Numbered from the stretch's first letter, positions 24,225 through 36,109 are shown. The stretch: 64,000 nucleotides of DNA from Toxorhynchites rutilus septentrionalis (GCF_029784135.1 NC_073745.1:52714285-52778284), one strand, 5' to 3'. The notes: a model not told the origin generated them from the sequence alone. Numbers and translations: made by a program.

Positions 24225-24852
24225 ATTTGAACGCCCTAACTGCCAAGTTTTGATTGGCCGATTTACGGTTTCCCCAACACAGACTTCAAAATCGATGTAC
24301 CTATGAAAATCCGCTCTGCAAATATACATGCAGTCGGGGGTATTTTTGTTCCCACTGAGCTGTGTTTCCCTAACACGGACTTCAAAATCAATGTGCCTGG
24401 GGGAATCCGCTTTGCAAATACTTGCAAGTCGGCGTTTTTTTTTGTGTTGAGTACTTTTGTACTCGCTTGTCATTGTGCAGACCGGAATATGTGTCCCTAA
24501 AACGTACTTTTAAACTGAGAAGCCTGGGAAAATCGTCATTTCAGATACTAGAGGTGAATGAACTTTCCCGGTTCGAGAACTACGTAAACATGAGATGTGC
24601 AATATTTTCAGAGGGAAATGTAAAATACAATGATCGTTTGACAATTCATCCGTTCACATATTTTGGTAGTCCTAGGCATCACATCAAACGTGAAAAGACG
24701 TTCATCAAATTTATTTGTAACGAAGAACATAATCTATTACAAAAATTTCGATGCATTCCAAAATAATATTCGAAGTGGTTAACGAGTAGATTGCATAATC
24801 CAATTGCGTAGTTCTACGTCGAAAATATGCGATCGTGTCCTAGATACACTCC
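24225..24852 (-). mobile_element. Modular element, body C, right end missing
   Basis: On the minus strand the copy starts at the shared hairpin terminus (GTGTATCTAGGACACGATCGC, then CGACGTAGAACTACGC at about 24820-24805). It continues into a body that matches 47328-48240 in the plus direction, including CAGGCACATTG modules. The far palindrome is absent; the copy stops against a body A fragment. No protein is encoded. Confidence 0.6.
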
Positions 24853-25039
24853 TTACAATTTTTTTGATAAGTTGTAATGCTTCTCCTGAATCTAATTTTA
24901 ATACCACATAGCGGCCACCGTGAATTCTACAAATCGGACATTGGCATTCGTTTATTTTAGTCAGACTTGCCACTAATTTTAATACCATATAATTTCATCG
25001 AAAATTTGTATATTTGTGTCTCTGGCTGAATGGCTCTTA

Positions 25040-26347
25040 AAGGGTATGTCACATCAAATTGCATCACGGAAAAAAACGCTGTAGAAATTCGCCCAGTAGA
25101 CCGATCCATTTGAAAATTTTAGACAGTAAAATAAAAACTATTAAACAACTTTTGGCATTTTCTTTTTATTCATACTTCGAGCCCAAGCCCGTATGCTCGC
25201 ACCTTCCTCTTTACCCCGTCCATAAGGTTCTGTACAACGTCAGGTTGTAGTTTTTTTGAACAGAAATCCATTCTCTCTTGAAGTCCGCCTCCGATTTGAC
25301 AACTTCTGGGTTCTTCTGGAGGGCCTGCTTCATAAAAAATATTGGGCGAAGAGAAATAGAGAAATATTAGGCGAAGCTCCGGCGCGTTGGGCGGGTTCAT
25401 TTCCTTTGGCACGAAGGTGACCCCGTTGGCTTCGTACCACTCCAACACGTCCTTTGAATAGTGGCACGAAGCGAGATCCGGCCAGAAGATGGTCGGGCCC
25501 TCGTGCTGCTTCAATAGTGGTAGTAAGCGCTTCTGTAGGCACTTCTTAAGGTAAACCTGACCGTTTACCGTGCCGGTCATCACGAAGGGGGCGCTCCGCT
25601 TTCCGCAAGAGCAGATCGCTTGCCACACCATGTACTTTTTGACAAACTTGGATAGTTTCTGCTTGCGAATCTCCTCCGGAACGCTGAATTTGTCCTCTGC
25701 GGAGAAGAACAACAGGCCCGGCAGCTGACGAAAGTCCGCTTTGACGTAGGCTTCGTCGTCCATTACCAGGCAAAGCGGCTTCATCAGCATATCGGTGTAC
25801 AGCTTCCGGGCTCGCGTCTTCCCCACCATGCTTTGCCTTTCGTCGCGGTTAGGCCTTCTGAACCTTGTATGTACGCAGGCCCTCCCGCTGCTTGATCCGC
25901 TGGACGAATGAACTTGACAAATTCAGCTTATTGGCGACATCCCGGACCGAACTTCTCGGATTACGTATAAACTGCTTAACTACGCGCTTGGATCTTTTTC
26001 ACTGACGGAGCATCCATTTTTGCCGTTCTTCACCTTCCGGTCGATGGTTAGGTTCTCGAAGTATCGTTTTAGTACTCTGCTGACCGTGGATTGGACGATT
26101 CCCAGCATCTTACCGATGTCCCGATGTGACAACTCCGGATTCTCGAAATGAGTGCACAGGATTAATTCACGACGCTCTTTTTCGTTCGACGACATGTTTC
26201 CAAATTTACGAAAAATTGACAGTGAAGCATGGCCAACGTGATCTATACACTCTAATCTGATTATAAGCGAAAGCTGAAGATATAATTCCTAAAAATTAAA
26301 TTTCTACAGCGTTTTTTCCGTGATGCAATTTGATGTGACACACCCTT
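25040..26347 (-). mobile_element. ITmD37E transposon, copy 2
   Basis: Terminal repeats match copy 1 (AAGGGT-TGTCACATCAAAT) and TA flanks both ends (25038-25039 and 26348-26349). It is 1308 bp long. It keeps the 47 bp that copy 1 lost, but carries its own frame breaks and a rearrangement over the catalytic glutamate. Confidence 0.92.
25170..26195 (-). pseudogene. ITmD37E transposase, copy 2, catalytic Glu destroyed
   Basis: The start MSSNEKERRELIL at 26195 and the helix-turn-helix are intact. A shift near 25985 breaks the frame after GCSVSEKDP, and a further break lies near 25855. From 25829 the frame is open through VMDDEAYV and WPDLASCHYS. Where copy 1 has RPIEKYW this copy has RLIFLYFSSPN, so the third catalytic residue is gone. 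The run of A's near the C-terminus is 7 long here and 9 in copy 1, so both copies are shifted at that spot. Confidence 0.9.
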
Positions 26348-26349
26348 TA

Positions 26350-28800
26350 GAACAAACAAAATTTCCATAACTGATGTGCGTCAAACTCATTGACTCATGA
26401 ATTTAATATACACTCACAATTTGAAGTTAGTTTTGGTACAACAATATAATCGGTCTGTACTTTCTCAAAAATGTTGAGGGGCGCATAATTGCTGCGAATT
26501 GCAAGCATTATCGCTGGATGATAATTGAAATTAAAGAAATTCAAAGTCGCAATGCTTCGGTTCTTACAAATACAGTTCCATATCGTTCATCGCTGAACTC
26601 GAGGTTTTGTCAGTATTAGCGGGAAAAGATCTCCTTTTGCCATCATATTGTTCCAGTTGAATTGCGGGATGAGCTGCGACTTCGAAAAGTTTGTTGTATG
26701 CATATTCTTTGACCTGGCCCGTTTCGTTCGGCTTGGTTTTTCCGTTTTAGAATCGTACGAAAATTTTATCTACCTATGTTGTAACAAATATTTGTCGTCA
26801 TATGAGTAGAAAATTGTTGCAATTTTTTTTATGCACATATCATATTCTATACTGTGTGGCGCCCGATTTAATTTCATAAAACCCCAACAAAACCAATCAT
26901 GTCAAAATGTCACAACATGTCGACAATTTCGGTCATGCGTGCAAAATACCGTGGACTTTCATTGTGATTGCATTTTTTTCCTGCATCACATTGGGTGAAT
27001 ACTTTAATCTTACCCCATCCAAATAATACCACGGCACGATAGCGAAAGGTCTCCCGCATGATCACGTACGAAAGCAATGGATAAATTTCACGATTGTATC
27101 CCCTCCCTCCCGCATCCATGTTCATAAAAGCCATGTTTTCGCGTAATTTTATATTGTCTTCTCGCCATCAATGTTATTTAGCGAGATTTTTTGTTTCTTT
27201 CCACTGTCGGAACGGAGACCATAATGATTGGTCTCGTTTTCGATAGCGGCCTTGGATCTCTCCGCGCACCGATCAGTGCTCTGTGTTTAAAAGAGTGCAC
27301 TTTAATCGAATCAACAAAATGGCGCAGCACTTTATATTTTGAATGCTCATTCGTCTGCGGGGAGTTCATTTACCACCGTTCGGAACAACACTTGACTAAT
27401 GCTAATTAATGCGATCAGCCTGAATGACGGTGAACGGCGTTTTAATCCGAGCCCCGTGCGCTATTTGAGCGGAGTTTGGTAAACTAATTATTGCTATCCG
27501 TTACCATTCCGGATGAATGCGGTTCTTCGTTTGCAATAAAAGTTAGTACTTTCTCGGTTCAGGCAAACGGTGGCAATTCAGAGCTGTCAGGGAAACTATC
27601 GGCTAGAAAATCCACCCAAGTTCCATAAAATCGAGATGTGAAGAGATAACTTGTTTTGAAAGTCTGTTGAGCTGCGAATTTTATTTCGTCTTAACCAGAC
27701 TGAGCCACTGTCGGCTAGTTGAAAGTGCAACTGAACGTGTCGTATTTATTATTGATTGCAACGAATCGGTGAGGCGGCCAGTTTATACATTACCAGTGAG
27801 AAATGCAACGGCAAGGAATCAAAATCCCCTTTCATTGAGTGGGTATCAGGGGAATGAAACCATCAATTGGTATCCTATCATTTGCACCGGTTGGTGGAAG
27901 CGGGTGCAATCTTGCCATCAATATTTAAACTGGATCGGTCTCCTAGCCATCAGCATGCATTGGCTAGCAGTAAAGCGCGAAGTGGCGATCACTTCCTGCT
28001 ATGGAATCTTGCAAAAAGTTGTACCCATTCGCAAGTGAACTATCGCTTGTTTTATTTTTCCTACCGCGTGACACGCGACTTAAAGCGATCGGATTGGGCT
28101 CGGTTCAATAAATATCAAGGTTGTTTCTCACATCAGCGTGGATTGCAAGAGTTCGGATTGATTAAATGTTGAACGACGGACATTCAGGATACCGGAGGCA
28201 AAATAGCGTTTCGTGCAACTGTGTTCGGAATGTCAAGCATTTGGTTGGCAAAAAAGTGGTTCGCATTTAGAGTGATTTCAGCGTCCATCGAACGGGATTG
28301 ACCACCACTGGTTATTTTTTCAACCCGGATTATGAGTTACGAACCTTTTTGCTCTTATCGAATGGTCTTTGAGGAATAACGAACGTTCTGTTGCTACTTG
28401 GGAAATACTTCACAAATATTGCAGTGATGATGAATCGGGTGAGATATAGGAGAACTTTGATTTATGGATTGTAACGATAATGGTACACACTTGTCATTTG
28501 ATGTCTGACCAAGCTTCTTAAAAGTGTGTATGGAAATGTCTCGGCTAGCATGAAGACATTGCTGCCGTAATCTCGCGAAGTAACGCAAGCGCCAGAGCGA
28601 AGAATTTTCAGTACGATACTTTTCGCAAAATTGCATGTATAATCAGCATACGCGTTCATTACGAAAATCTGATCTGTACAAATTGTGTACAATTCATGGA
28701 AAAACATTGCCATCGGCTTGATTTTTGAAAAATATCAGTTTTATTTTAGCTATGTTACCAACGCCAGTTTGTTGTGGAAACAGCAAATTTTAATCGCTGT
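26350..28800. other. Mostly unique non-coding sequence
   Basis: No element ends, repeat copies or convincing coding frames. The 27180-28380 part is GC-richer, with TAATTA-type homeodomain cores near 27405, and could be regulatory or intronic DNA of a neighbouring gene; that is inference only. Frames at 27667-28172 overlap each other and show no domain. Confidence 0.35.
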
Positions 28801-28809
28801 TTATATGTA

Positions 28810-30485
28810 TTACAAATATATGCAAGTCGGGGCATTTTTGTATTGCAAGTAAGGTGAGAGATACAATTAATTCTAGCAAATAAAATTTGAATTTGGAACT
28901 TTAATGTTGGTTGCTTCGTGAAATTTCATATAATTGATCGATTGTGTATTGTGAAAAATTTAGCACGAGTGTAAGTGAAAAATTGTATATGGTAACAGTT
29001 GTGTTAAAAACAACTTGATATTTGAAACGATTTATTTCAATTTTCATAAATAAAAACCAAAGTGTGTTCCCGCTCGAGAACGAGTCGTCTGGTTTAAGCT
29101 GTCTGTGTTGTTGTGTTCCTTTTCAACTAAGGAAAATATATACGGCGAGAAAAATTGGAAAAGTGAAGAAATATTAGAAAAAGTGATTTTCTCTGCTCTA
29201 CATATATTATTAGGTGTTGTCAGTCCAATTAAAATTCGCATTGGGTTGAATAAACACTCAAAAAGTAAAAATTATAAATGAAAATTACCTTTCCCATTTC
29301 AAATATGTTTCCTCTACAATAGAGTAGCATGGTTTTACTGATTGATAATTGTGTTCGGTATTGGTAATTATCTTATATTACATTAATGAGTTTTTTTTTC
29401 TTTATTTCATCCATACATATCACAGGAGGCATGAGCGTTAATAGCTCCTAAACAACTGAACGAAATGGTATGATAAACACTTCATTCGAAAGATAAAATG
29501 TCTAGGCGATAAAATGTCTATTGGATGCGCGCGCAACGGAAAATGTTTCGCTTTGCTAAAATCATATAATTTTCAATCGATTATTGCTCAGTCGCGGAAA
29601 GTTTCAAATTCAGAGAGTTCATTCGTCTCTAGTTTGCCTTCAAAATTGCCATCGTAAACCACACCTTCTCTCGATTCAATCACGGACAAAAAGCATACTT
29701 AAGCGATATTGGTGAAACGCATTCATTTTTCGTGAGGACACCGACTGGACAACATCGTTGCTGGACGAGCTGGACAGCGAGGGGTCGAGTGCATTTCTCA
29801 AGGTCATGAGGGTGGTGGTGTAGTCCAGGAGTAGAGTGAAGTTTTCCAAGGGCATTTCTCAAGGATAGAGACGAATGAACTGAAAATGTTTAAAGTCTCT
29901 ATAATACAAAACCTGACCTGACCTGAAACGCATCCAGTTTGTTTCGAACTGTGAGGGAGCGCAGAAAAGCCGATCCATCAGGAGGAGAAGAGGAGGCGAC
30001 CAAGAGAGTATCTCAGCATCGAAAAACGGTTCCGCTTGAGGCATCGGAGCAGCCGCCACACACACACATACACGCGCGGAACTCTTTTCGTTCGGTTGTT
30101 AGCCAGCATCGAGAAGATTCCGGAAAGATGTTACCATTGCTGAAAAATATTCTGTCAGTTCCTCTTGGAATTGAAAAATACATTCCATCGAAAGAGTTTA
30201 TTTTAATGTTTTCTATTCATATAATACTGCGACCAAATACATTTGGTTTTGTGATTTTTCAATCAAGTGGAATAAGCAGGAAAGCTTCTGAAGATTATTC
30301 TTCCCCATCAGTAAAATATTTTCGTATCCAATATTGGATGCATAAAACCTTGTGCCTCCACCGTAACGCTCTCGTTTTCGTAGATCCCCCAAATATTCAG
30401 ATCCAGATTCAACTTCAAACTAATGATCACAAAATCAACGATAGTCCTACGTCAACCTTGCGCTTATACCACAGATATAACCCAC
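28810..30485 (-). mobile_element. Chimeric modular element: hairpin end, body A, then body B
   Basis: On the minus strand it begins at the hairpin module (GGGTTATATCTGTGGTATAA at 30485 down, then GTTGACGTAGGACTATCG). It follows body A as far as about 29430, then switches to the distal part of body B at CATGCCTCCTGTG, keeping the same orientation. The A part includes a CA-rich tract at about 30055-30075. The far palindrome is not seen. The join shows bodies are exchanged while orientation relative to the ends is kept. Confidence 0.6.
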
Positions 30486-30599
30486 TTCATGTTTTTTTTC
30501 TTTCAAGATGAGTTTGATTTTATGAATTTAATATTTGACGAGACTTTTAAACAGAGCTTCTAAGTACATGATTTGTAGTTCTAGAACAAAATTGCTGTA

Positions 30600-30872
30600 A
30601 TAAATGTAGCAATGTGCGGGGATCGACTGTTTTGATTAAAATATTTGGCATGACGAGCTTTTCGGAAAATTTTGTTTTTTCACCAGAAAGAAGGCATGTG
30701 ACATATCAGAAGGCAAAGGCATATCAAACAAATCTTAGAGAATTTCCGATTCGATTGGTATGCAAATCATGAGAATTCGTTCACAGTGAAAATAGTTATT
30801 AACGTTAACTTTATTTCATAAAAACGTGACCTGTTTTCTGATTTGGCACCCTTCCTGAAAGACGTTCTACGT
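30600..30872 (+). repeat. Modular-element right-end fragment (body D)
   Basis: The sequence ends CCTGAAAGACGTTCTACGTCAA and shares AAAACGTGACCTGTTTTCTG with 33960-34026, 48560-48634 and, inverted, 51257-51330. No hairpin end precedes it. Confidence 0.6.
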
Positions 30873-31421
30873 CAAAAATAACATCGCATCACAATCAAAT
30901 TACGTCACATCATAACTGCCCTATACAAAGGAGACGTAAACAACAAAATGAACAAAATCGACTTTTTCGCTGTTACGCATCCTACACAATGTAATACGTA
31001 TGCTCAACATGCGAACAAATATTGACGTAGGACTACGTCTAACCGGAAGATATAGGGGGTGAAATGAAAATCTAGGCACTGAACAAGTAGGAAAAAATGC
31101 AAGATTTGGAACGCTTATAACTCGAGCATTCCTCAAAAGATCGCAAAGGTTTTTGCATCAATTGATAGGAAATATATCTACGTCTCTATCATAACGAATA
31201 ACATTTCATTTTTCTTGAGATAAATAATTGAATAATTGTGAAATATCAAGCATTGTCAAAATGCACTATGTGCCCATTTTTAATTGGTCCATTTTGTGCT
31301 CCTCAAATCGTACCGACCAAAACGGGCAACCAGAGCAGCAGCGAAATACAATGAAGCACGATTGGAAAGGAAAAAGAAAAAATATGAACGAAGCATTGGT
31401 CGCAGTCTCACACATGCGTAA

Positions 31422-31872
31422 GGCTAGGCGCAAATTCAGACGCGTATGGCGCGAGTAACTTGGCGCGATATAGCACCTGTCTTTGTGGCTAATGAAAACA
31501 GATGGAACGGCGCAAATTGGTCAGATGACGCGAGATGGAGGAGCGCTCGTGAGACACGACTCGCTCGACGCTGTGGCTGAGCCACAGTTTCTCGTGCTGC
31601 TCATGCTGGTTGTGTTGGTTGTGTTGGTGAACAATCATATAGCGCCGTGAGTCTGACACTGTATGGTTGTACCGGTCGGAAGGTTGTGTTAGTAAATAAA
31701 TATATCGCACAACTCTGTGTGAATCAGACATTGTATGCGAGTGGCACGACATTTACACCAAACTGCGACTCAATATGCGCTCCACCAAGCTTCGTTTGTG
31801 GCACGTATGAGTCGTGTTGATAGTCTCGTGTTCGCTTACGAGCACTATACGCTTCTCAATTTGCGTCTAGCC
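31422..31872. mobile_element. 451-bp MITE with TAA duplication
   Basis: The ends GGCTAGGCGCAAATTCAGAC and, inverted, GGCTAGACGCAAATTGAGAA form the terminal repeat. TAA lies at 31419-31421 and 31873-31875. A TAA duplication fits the PIF/Harbinger superfamily, but no protein confirms it. Confidence 0.7.
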
Positions 31873-31875
31873 TAA

Positions 31876-32063
31876 AGGCTGATTTAGACGATGCCAGTCA
31901 GCGTTCTAGTTGAGGTATCCAGTGAACAGAGAACAGACACTCTGTTCAAGTTACTTGTACCAGTATCGAACAAGTAATTGGCCTCTAACTTGAACAGAGT
32001 GTCTGTTCTCTATTCACTGGATACTTCAACTAGAGCGCTGACTGGCATCGTCTGAATCAGCCT
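31876..32063. mobile_element. 188-bp foldback MITE with TAA duplication
   Basis: Nearly the whole element is an inverted repeat with arms of about 80 bp that start AGGCTGATTTAGACGATGCC. TAA at 31873-31875 and 32064-32066 flanks it. The left TAA is also the right TAA of the preceding MITE. Confidence 0.8.
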
Positions 32064-32253
32064 TAATTCTCGAGCCAGCCAGTCAGCTTAAAAATCCCCG
32101 CTCCGCTGCCGTAACGATAAAGACGAATGAACTCTCAGAGTTTAAAGTCTCTCTAATTCATTACCGATTACCGACCGTAACGATCATTCGCATTCAAACC
32201 GTACACCACATCGTTTCGCAGCACACCACATCAAAAAACCAACACAAGCAGCC

Positions 32254-32470
32254 ATGTCTGGACATGGAAAAGGAGGAAGAGTGAAGGGAAAGACAAAATC
32301 CCGCTCGAACCGTGCTGGTCTGGAGTTCCCCGCAAGGGTAGCTAGGCCGAGCGCGTTAGTACCAATGCACCAGTCCACCTAGCCGGCGTTATAGAGTTTC
32401 GGCCGCCGGAGTGCTCGAGTTGGCTTGCAAAGCTGTTCACGACAATGAGAACATACCACATTCGGTTCGG
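32254..32470 (+). pseudogene. Histone H2A pseudogene
   Basis: From the ATG at 32254 the frame gives [20 protein letters not shown] and AGLEFP, matching the H2A N-terminus with scattered replacements such as Arg4 to His and Gln24 to Glu. About 30 bp covering the RIHRLLRKGNY region are missing. A stop falls at 32380, but out-of-frame similarity continues through the alpha-2 region, where VLEL, then A and RDN equivalents, can be read near 32410-32450. Coding similarity fades after about 32470. There is no intron, as in replication-dependent histone genes. Downstream at 32589 lies a degraded histone 3' stem-loop, so this descends from a genomic histone gene and is not a processed polyadenylated copy. 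Confidence 0.85.
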
Positions 32471-32588
32471 TGGCAACAACTAGTTTCAGCGAGTGGCAAA
32501 CGCAATCGCAAAACGGCAGCAGGTAGAAGGAGGAAAAAGTTTGTTTATACAGACTGCTTTGGTGGGAAAACCAGCCACCGTAAAACAA

Positions 32589-32625
32589 GGCGCTTTTCAG
32601 GGCCATTAAACCATTCAAAGAAGAG
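32589..32625 (+). promoter_or_regulatory. Degraded histone 3' stem-loop and downstream element
   Basis: GGCGCT-TTTC-AGGGCC (32589-32604) matches the histone stem-loop with one G-G mismatch, preceded by AAAACAA. CAAAGAAGAG at 32616-32625 resembles the purine-rich element recognised by U7. Position and strand fit the H2A pseudogene upstream. Confidence 0.7.
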
Positions 32626-32629
32626 TTAT

Positions 32630-33541
32630 CAAAAGTTATTCACAATACCAATGCATTCTAAAGTGACATAATATGACATATAATATGAACTGAATTATTT
32701 TGTTTATGCTTGTTTTTGAACTTATTGGTGGCTGGGGTCTTTTAAATTGATCATTCAGTTTTCACAAACCCATACATGGTTTCCGAATAAAAAGTGGCTT
32801 CAAATTGTATGCAGGATGGCATTAACGAATTTTCTCGGTAGCAAGAACTGCTTTCTTTGGTTGATAACTGATGTTGAAAATTGACTGACGTTACATCCGC
32901 ATTGTATAGAAAAATAACTAAGGAGCAACATGATGAGCTATGTATTTCCTGCTGCTTTGTTCTTATTTTAAAGGACTTTAATCCGAAGGTCATAAGTCCC
33001 TGTATTTACTGTTGGTTTTTCAGAACGCTTATAGCTCGTTTATTTCTCGACAGATCGTAGAGTTCGTCTCCAAAACCTCAGTTCTTTTTCATTTTTATTT
33101 ACTTTGTTTGCGGAGATACAAATCTTACAATTCATTCGTCTCCGAAACCACAGTTTAGGGTACGGTAATGTGCTCAATAGTGAAATATATGATAGTGAAT
33201 GAGCTGATGACCACCTATGCATTCCCTATCACAGCCATCATTTTGATTGTACGATATGTGCATACGCCAAAAGATGCCCGTCGTTGAACATTTAATAAGT
33301 ACAAAGCCTTCAGAAAAAAAATCAAGAAATCAACTATAAGACAGTGAGAAAAAAAGAGAAAGTTTGTGAAAAAACGCAAAAACACAACACCAAAGGTTCT
33401 TTTCAGAACTCCTAACATGTTCATAAAGAGTAAACAGTAAACTAATCCATGTTTCAGATAAATAGGTAGGTATCCACGTAGGAGAAGAAAATAAAACAAT
33501 ATATTTAAAATATATATTTTGAAAAAGCTGTCCCCTTTGTA
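32630..33541. other. AT-rich sequence, no gene seen
   Basis: No recognised features. A 133-codon minus frame (33215-33616) is hydrophobic only because the DNA is T-rich on that strand. Confidence 0.35.
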
Positions 33542-33859
33542 TAGTCCTACGTCACTCCGGTTATGTCCCCGACATAACCCACCCGTCTTTTTTTTTGTTC
33601 GAAAACATTTGAACAATTTTGAAAAAAAAAAGTTTTCGAAAAATCACTGTTTGTACGCATAACAGACTTAGTTGCATACATCGCTCGAAAACCAACAAAT
33701 ACTAATATTACAATATTACAATAAGCTAAATTCACATTTGAATCACATTCTTTGCAGATTCCAAACATGCTTTTCATGATAGTATATTATCACTTAGGGT
33801 TTTCTAATAGATGAATATAAGAAACTATTTAAACGCTGCTTATATAGTTATCTAATATG

Positions 33860-34026
33860 TTATTAATTGTGATAGACGCGTAGAAATATTTCCTATAAAT
33901 TAATGCGAACATCTTTCCGATCTGTTAAGAAATGTTCGAGTTATAAGATTCGAAATACGGGTAGGGGGCATAAAAACGTGACCTGTTTTCTGATTTGGCA
34001 CCTTTCTTGAAAGACGTAGTTCTACG
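33860..34026 (+). repeat. Modular-element right-end fragment (body D)
   Basis: GACGCGTAGAAATATTTCCT and AAAACGTGACCTGTTTTCTG are shared with 48280-48634. It ends AAAGACGTAGTTCTACGTC followed by A's. Confidence 0.65.
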
Positions 34027-34363
34027 TCAAAAAAAACCGAACTGAGCAATTTCTTTCTGTCAGGTTTCCTACCTAGCATTGCCCCTTTCTTCATATGAAG
34101 CTCCACCGAACAAACAATTACGATCTGTCATTAAACTATCCAGTTGAATAATGGTCGAACAATAGTATTGAGTTCTCGATAAAACGATATACTGAACTTC
34201 ACGTTATTTAGAGGCTTGTTTAGCCTTAATAGAAGCTTTTATTTAACCATTGCTATTTACCTGGATAATACGCAGAAACGTTTTGAAAACGTTTCTTCAA
34301 CTGACGGGAAACAACATTCCGTCTTAAGGAAAATGAAGGAGCCAATTCAACGGAGGTACCGAT

Positions 34364-34594
34364 TTGGCAACATTAACGCCAAAAATTGTATTCCTCACGT
34401 TTCAGCAACACAAAAGACTGGAAGGAAGGAAACAACCGGCAGCTTCTTCATCAGACCTACCGTTATCAAAGCACCAAGTTGACCATCTCGGTCCATCGTA
34501 TGAAAAGCAGAACCGCCACCTGTTTATGATTTCGGATGAATTCACTAAGTTTTGTGAAGTTCAGAAAGCGGTTCATTCCGGGCTACGAAGATGA
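34364..34594 (+). pseudogene. Ty3/gypsy-like integrase fragment
   Basis: The frame contains HQVDHLGPSYEKQNRHLFM and DEFTKFCEVQKAV, which resemble the start of a Ty3/gypsy integrase core, with the first catalytic Asp in VDHLGP. The following Asp and Glu of the triad are absent. The sequence runs into the 84-bp inverted repeat. It is a short orphan piece of an old retrotransposon polyprotein. Confidence 0.6.
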
Positions 34595-34598
34595 AGAT

Positions 34599-34786
34599 TT
34601 CGACGACAAAGTTGATATGACAGTTTGTGACGATAAGGAAGATGAAGATTGGATTCAGCTATTAAATGTACATTTAACTGTACCAAGGCCGGCTCGAAAA
34701 TGTACAGTTAAATGTACATTTAATAGCTGAATCCAATCTTCATCTTCCTTATCGTCACAAACTGTCATATCAACTTTGTCGTCGAA
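34599..34786. repeat. Perfect 84-bp inverted repeat with 20-bp loop
   Basis: Arm 34599-34682 is the exact reverse complement of 34703-34786; I matched all 84 bases. The loop is CCAAGGCCGGCTCGAAAATG. The left arm is in frame with an acidic reading frame (DEDFDDKVDMTVCDDKEDED) continuing from the integrase fragment region, so the right arm appears to be an inverted copy. Confidence 0.9.
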
Positions 34787-34799
34787 ATGTACATTTTAG

Positions 34800-36100
34800 C
34801 GCAGTTTACTTTCTTCCTATAAATGTTATACCTTTCGTTTGTTTTATAAATAATGGAAACCAATTAAGCAATTTCAAAGTCAAATTTAGTCTAATTTAAA
34901 ATAAGTATATAAAAAAAAGTATTAAAAAAATATGAAAATAAAAAGATAGAGAATGGGTTAGACAGTTTAAAAGAAGCAATTTTTTATTGAATAACTATTT
35001 TTCGATATCAGCAAAGAAATGGGTAAATGATACATATCACAACCGACAAAAAAAGTGGTCATGAGAGGTTCAGGTGTGAACAAATTTCGTTCTTTCTTAT
35101 TAATAAAAATGTTGCAGATAGGTTCTTTTCTAGGCGGACACCTCAAAAAAAATGTTTTGTTTTTAATTCTATAAAAACTTAATTCATTTGCACTTAAGAA
35201 AGAGTAAAATCGTAAATCGATTAATCGTTTCAAAAACTAAGGCGGAATAGCATTTTTACCGAAAGATCCTTTATTCATGAAATTGCTGAACTAGCCAATA
35301 TTGATTAATCAAGCAATGAAGAGGATGGAATAATTAACACAAAGTGGCAGAAAGAAGAAGAATAATAAAAACAAAAACAAAATATTTGGTGTTAGTAAAA
35401 TCAGATAAACGATGTAACGTTAGGTAAATTGATAAACAAGTAGAAGGGTCTGAGCCTAGAGGCACAGACGGAAAGTTGATGTAGAGTTTAAGGATAATTG
35501 CTATTGAATTGAGTTTTTGTAGCTGCTGAGAAATCCGTAAATTCAACATATTCAATACTCTAAACAGAAAGGGTTCCATCTGTTATGTTAACTGAACTAG
35601 ACTTTAAACGGGTTATAAGAGTTGTAGCGATAGAAAGAATCCTGAACCATTAATTACTAATACTTTCTATTTTTGATAATAATCTGTTGAAGAAAACATT
35701 AGATAGATGTTCCAACGATACAACACACGACATTCAATAGAGCACGAAATACTCGACAATCTATGGTTTTCTTGTATCTTATGTTCATAAATGTACACCC
35801 AAAGTTAATTGTTAGCACATGTTATGACATCCTAATTTATTACATTAAATGAGCTGAAAAATAACAGAAAATGTTCTACTCCCCAATACATGTATATCAT
35901 TTGTATAATATAATATATATGCTAGAGCCAATATGAGCGAGCGAAACAGGAGACACATTTAAATGAAAGCATATGAAAGCTTTTCGTACAGTTTGCCAAA
36001 TACACGGCCCAGGCAGAGAAAGATATATTCTCGATCATGTTCTTCTTTATCCTCTAAGAATACACTTTCGTACTTCATTTTATGATGAGGTGCAATATTA
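34800..36100. other. AT-rich sequence, no gene seen
   Basis: A and T runs dominate. No element ends or coding features are recognised. Confidence 0.35.
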
Positions 36101-36109
36101 TCACGCTTC

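Larger units (their letters stand above)
31025..33582 (-). mobile_element. Possible large modular element enclosing the H2A pseudogene
   Basis: A minus-oriented hairpin terminus lies at 33582-33542 (GGGTTATGTCGGGGACATAA, then GTGACGTAGGACTA) and a minus-oriented palindromic end TTGACGTAGGACTACGTC at 31025-31042. These are the correct two ends in the correct relative orientation. Between them are two MITEs, the H2A pseudogene and AT-rich sequence. Treating them as one element is inference; they could be ends of two broken copies. Confidence 0.35.

Noticed and set aside
29939..30511. 190-codon plus-strand reading frame
   Set aside because: It runs antisense through a modular element copy; other copies of the same body do not keep the frame.
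33215..33616. 133-codon hydrophobic minus frame
   Set aside because: T-rich strand gives Phe/Leu/Tyr by composition, and the frame begins inside a repeat module.
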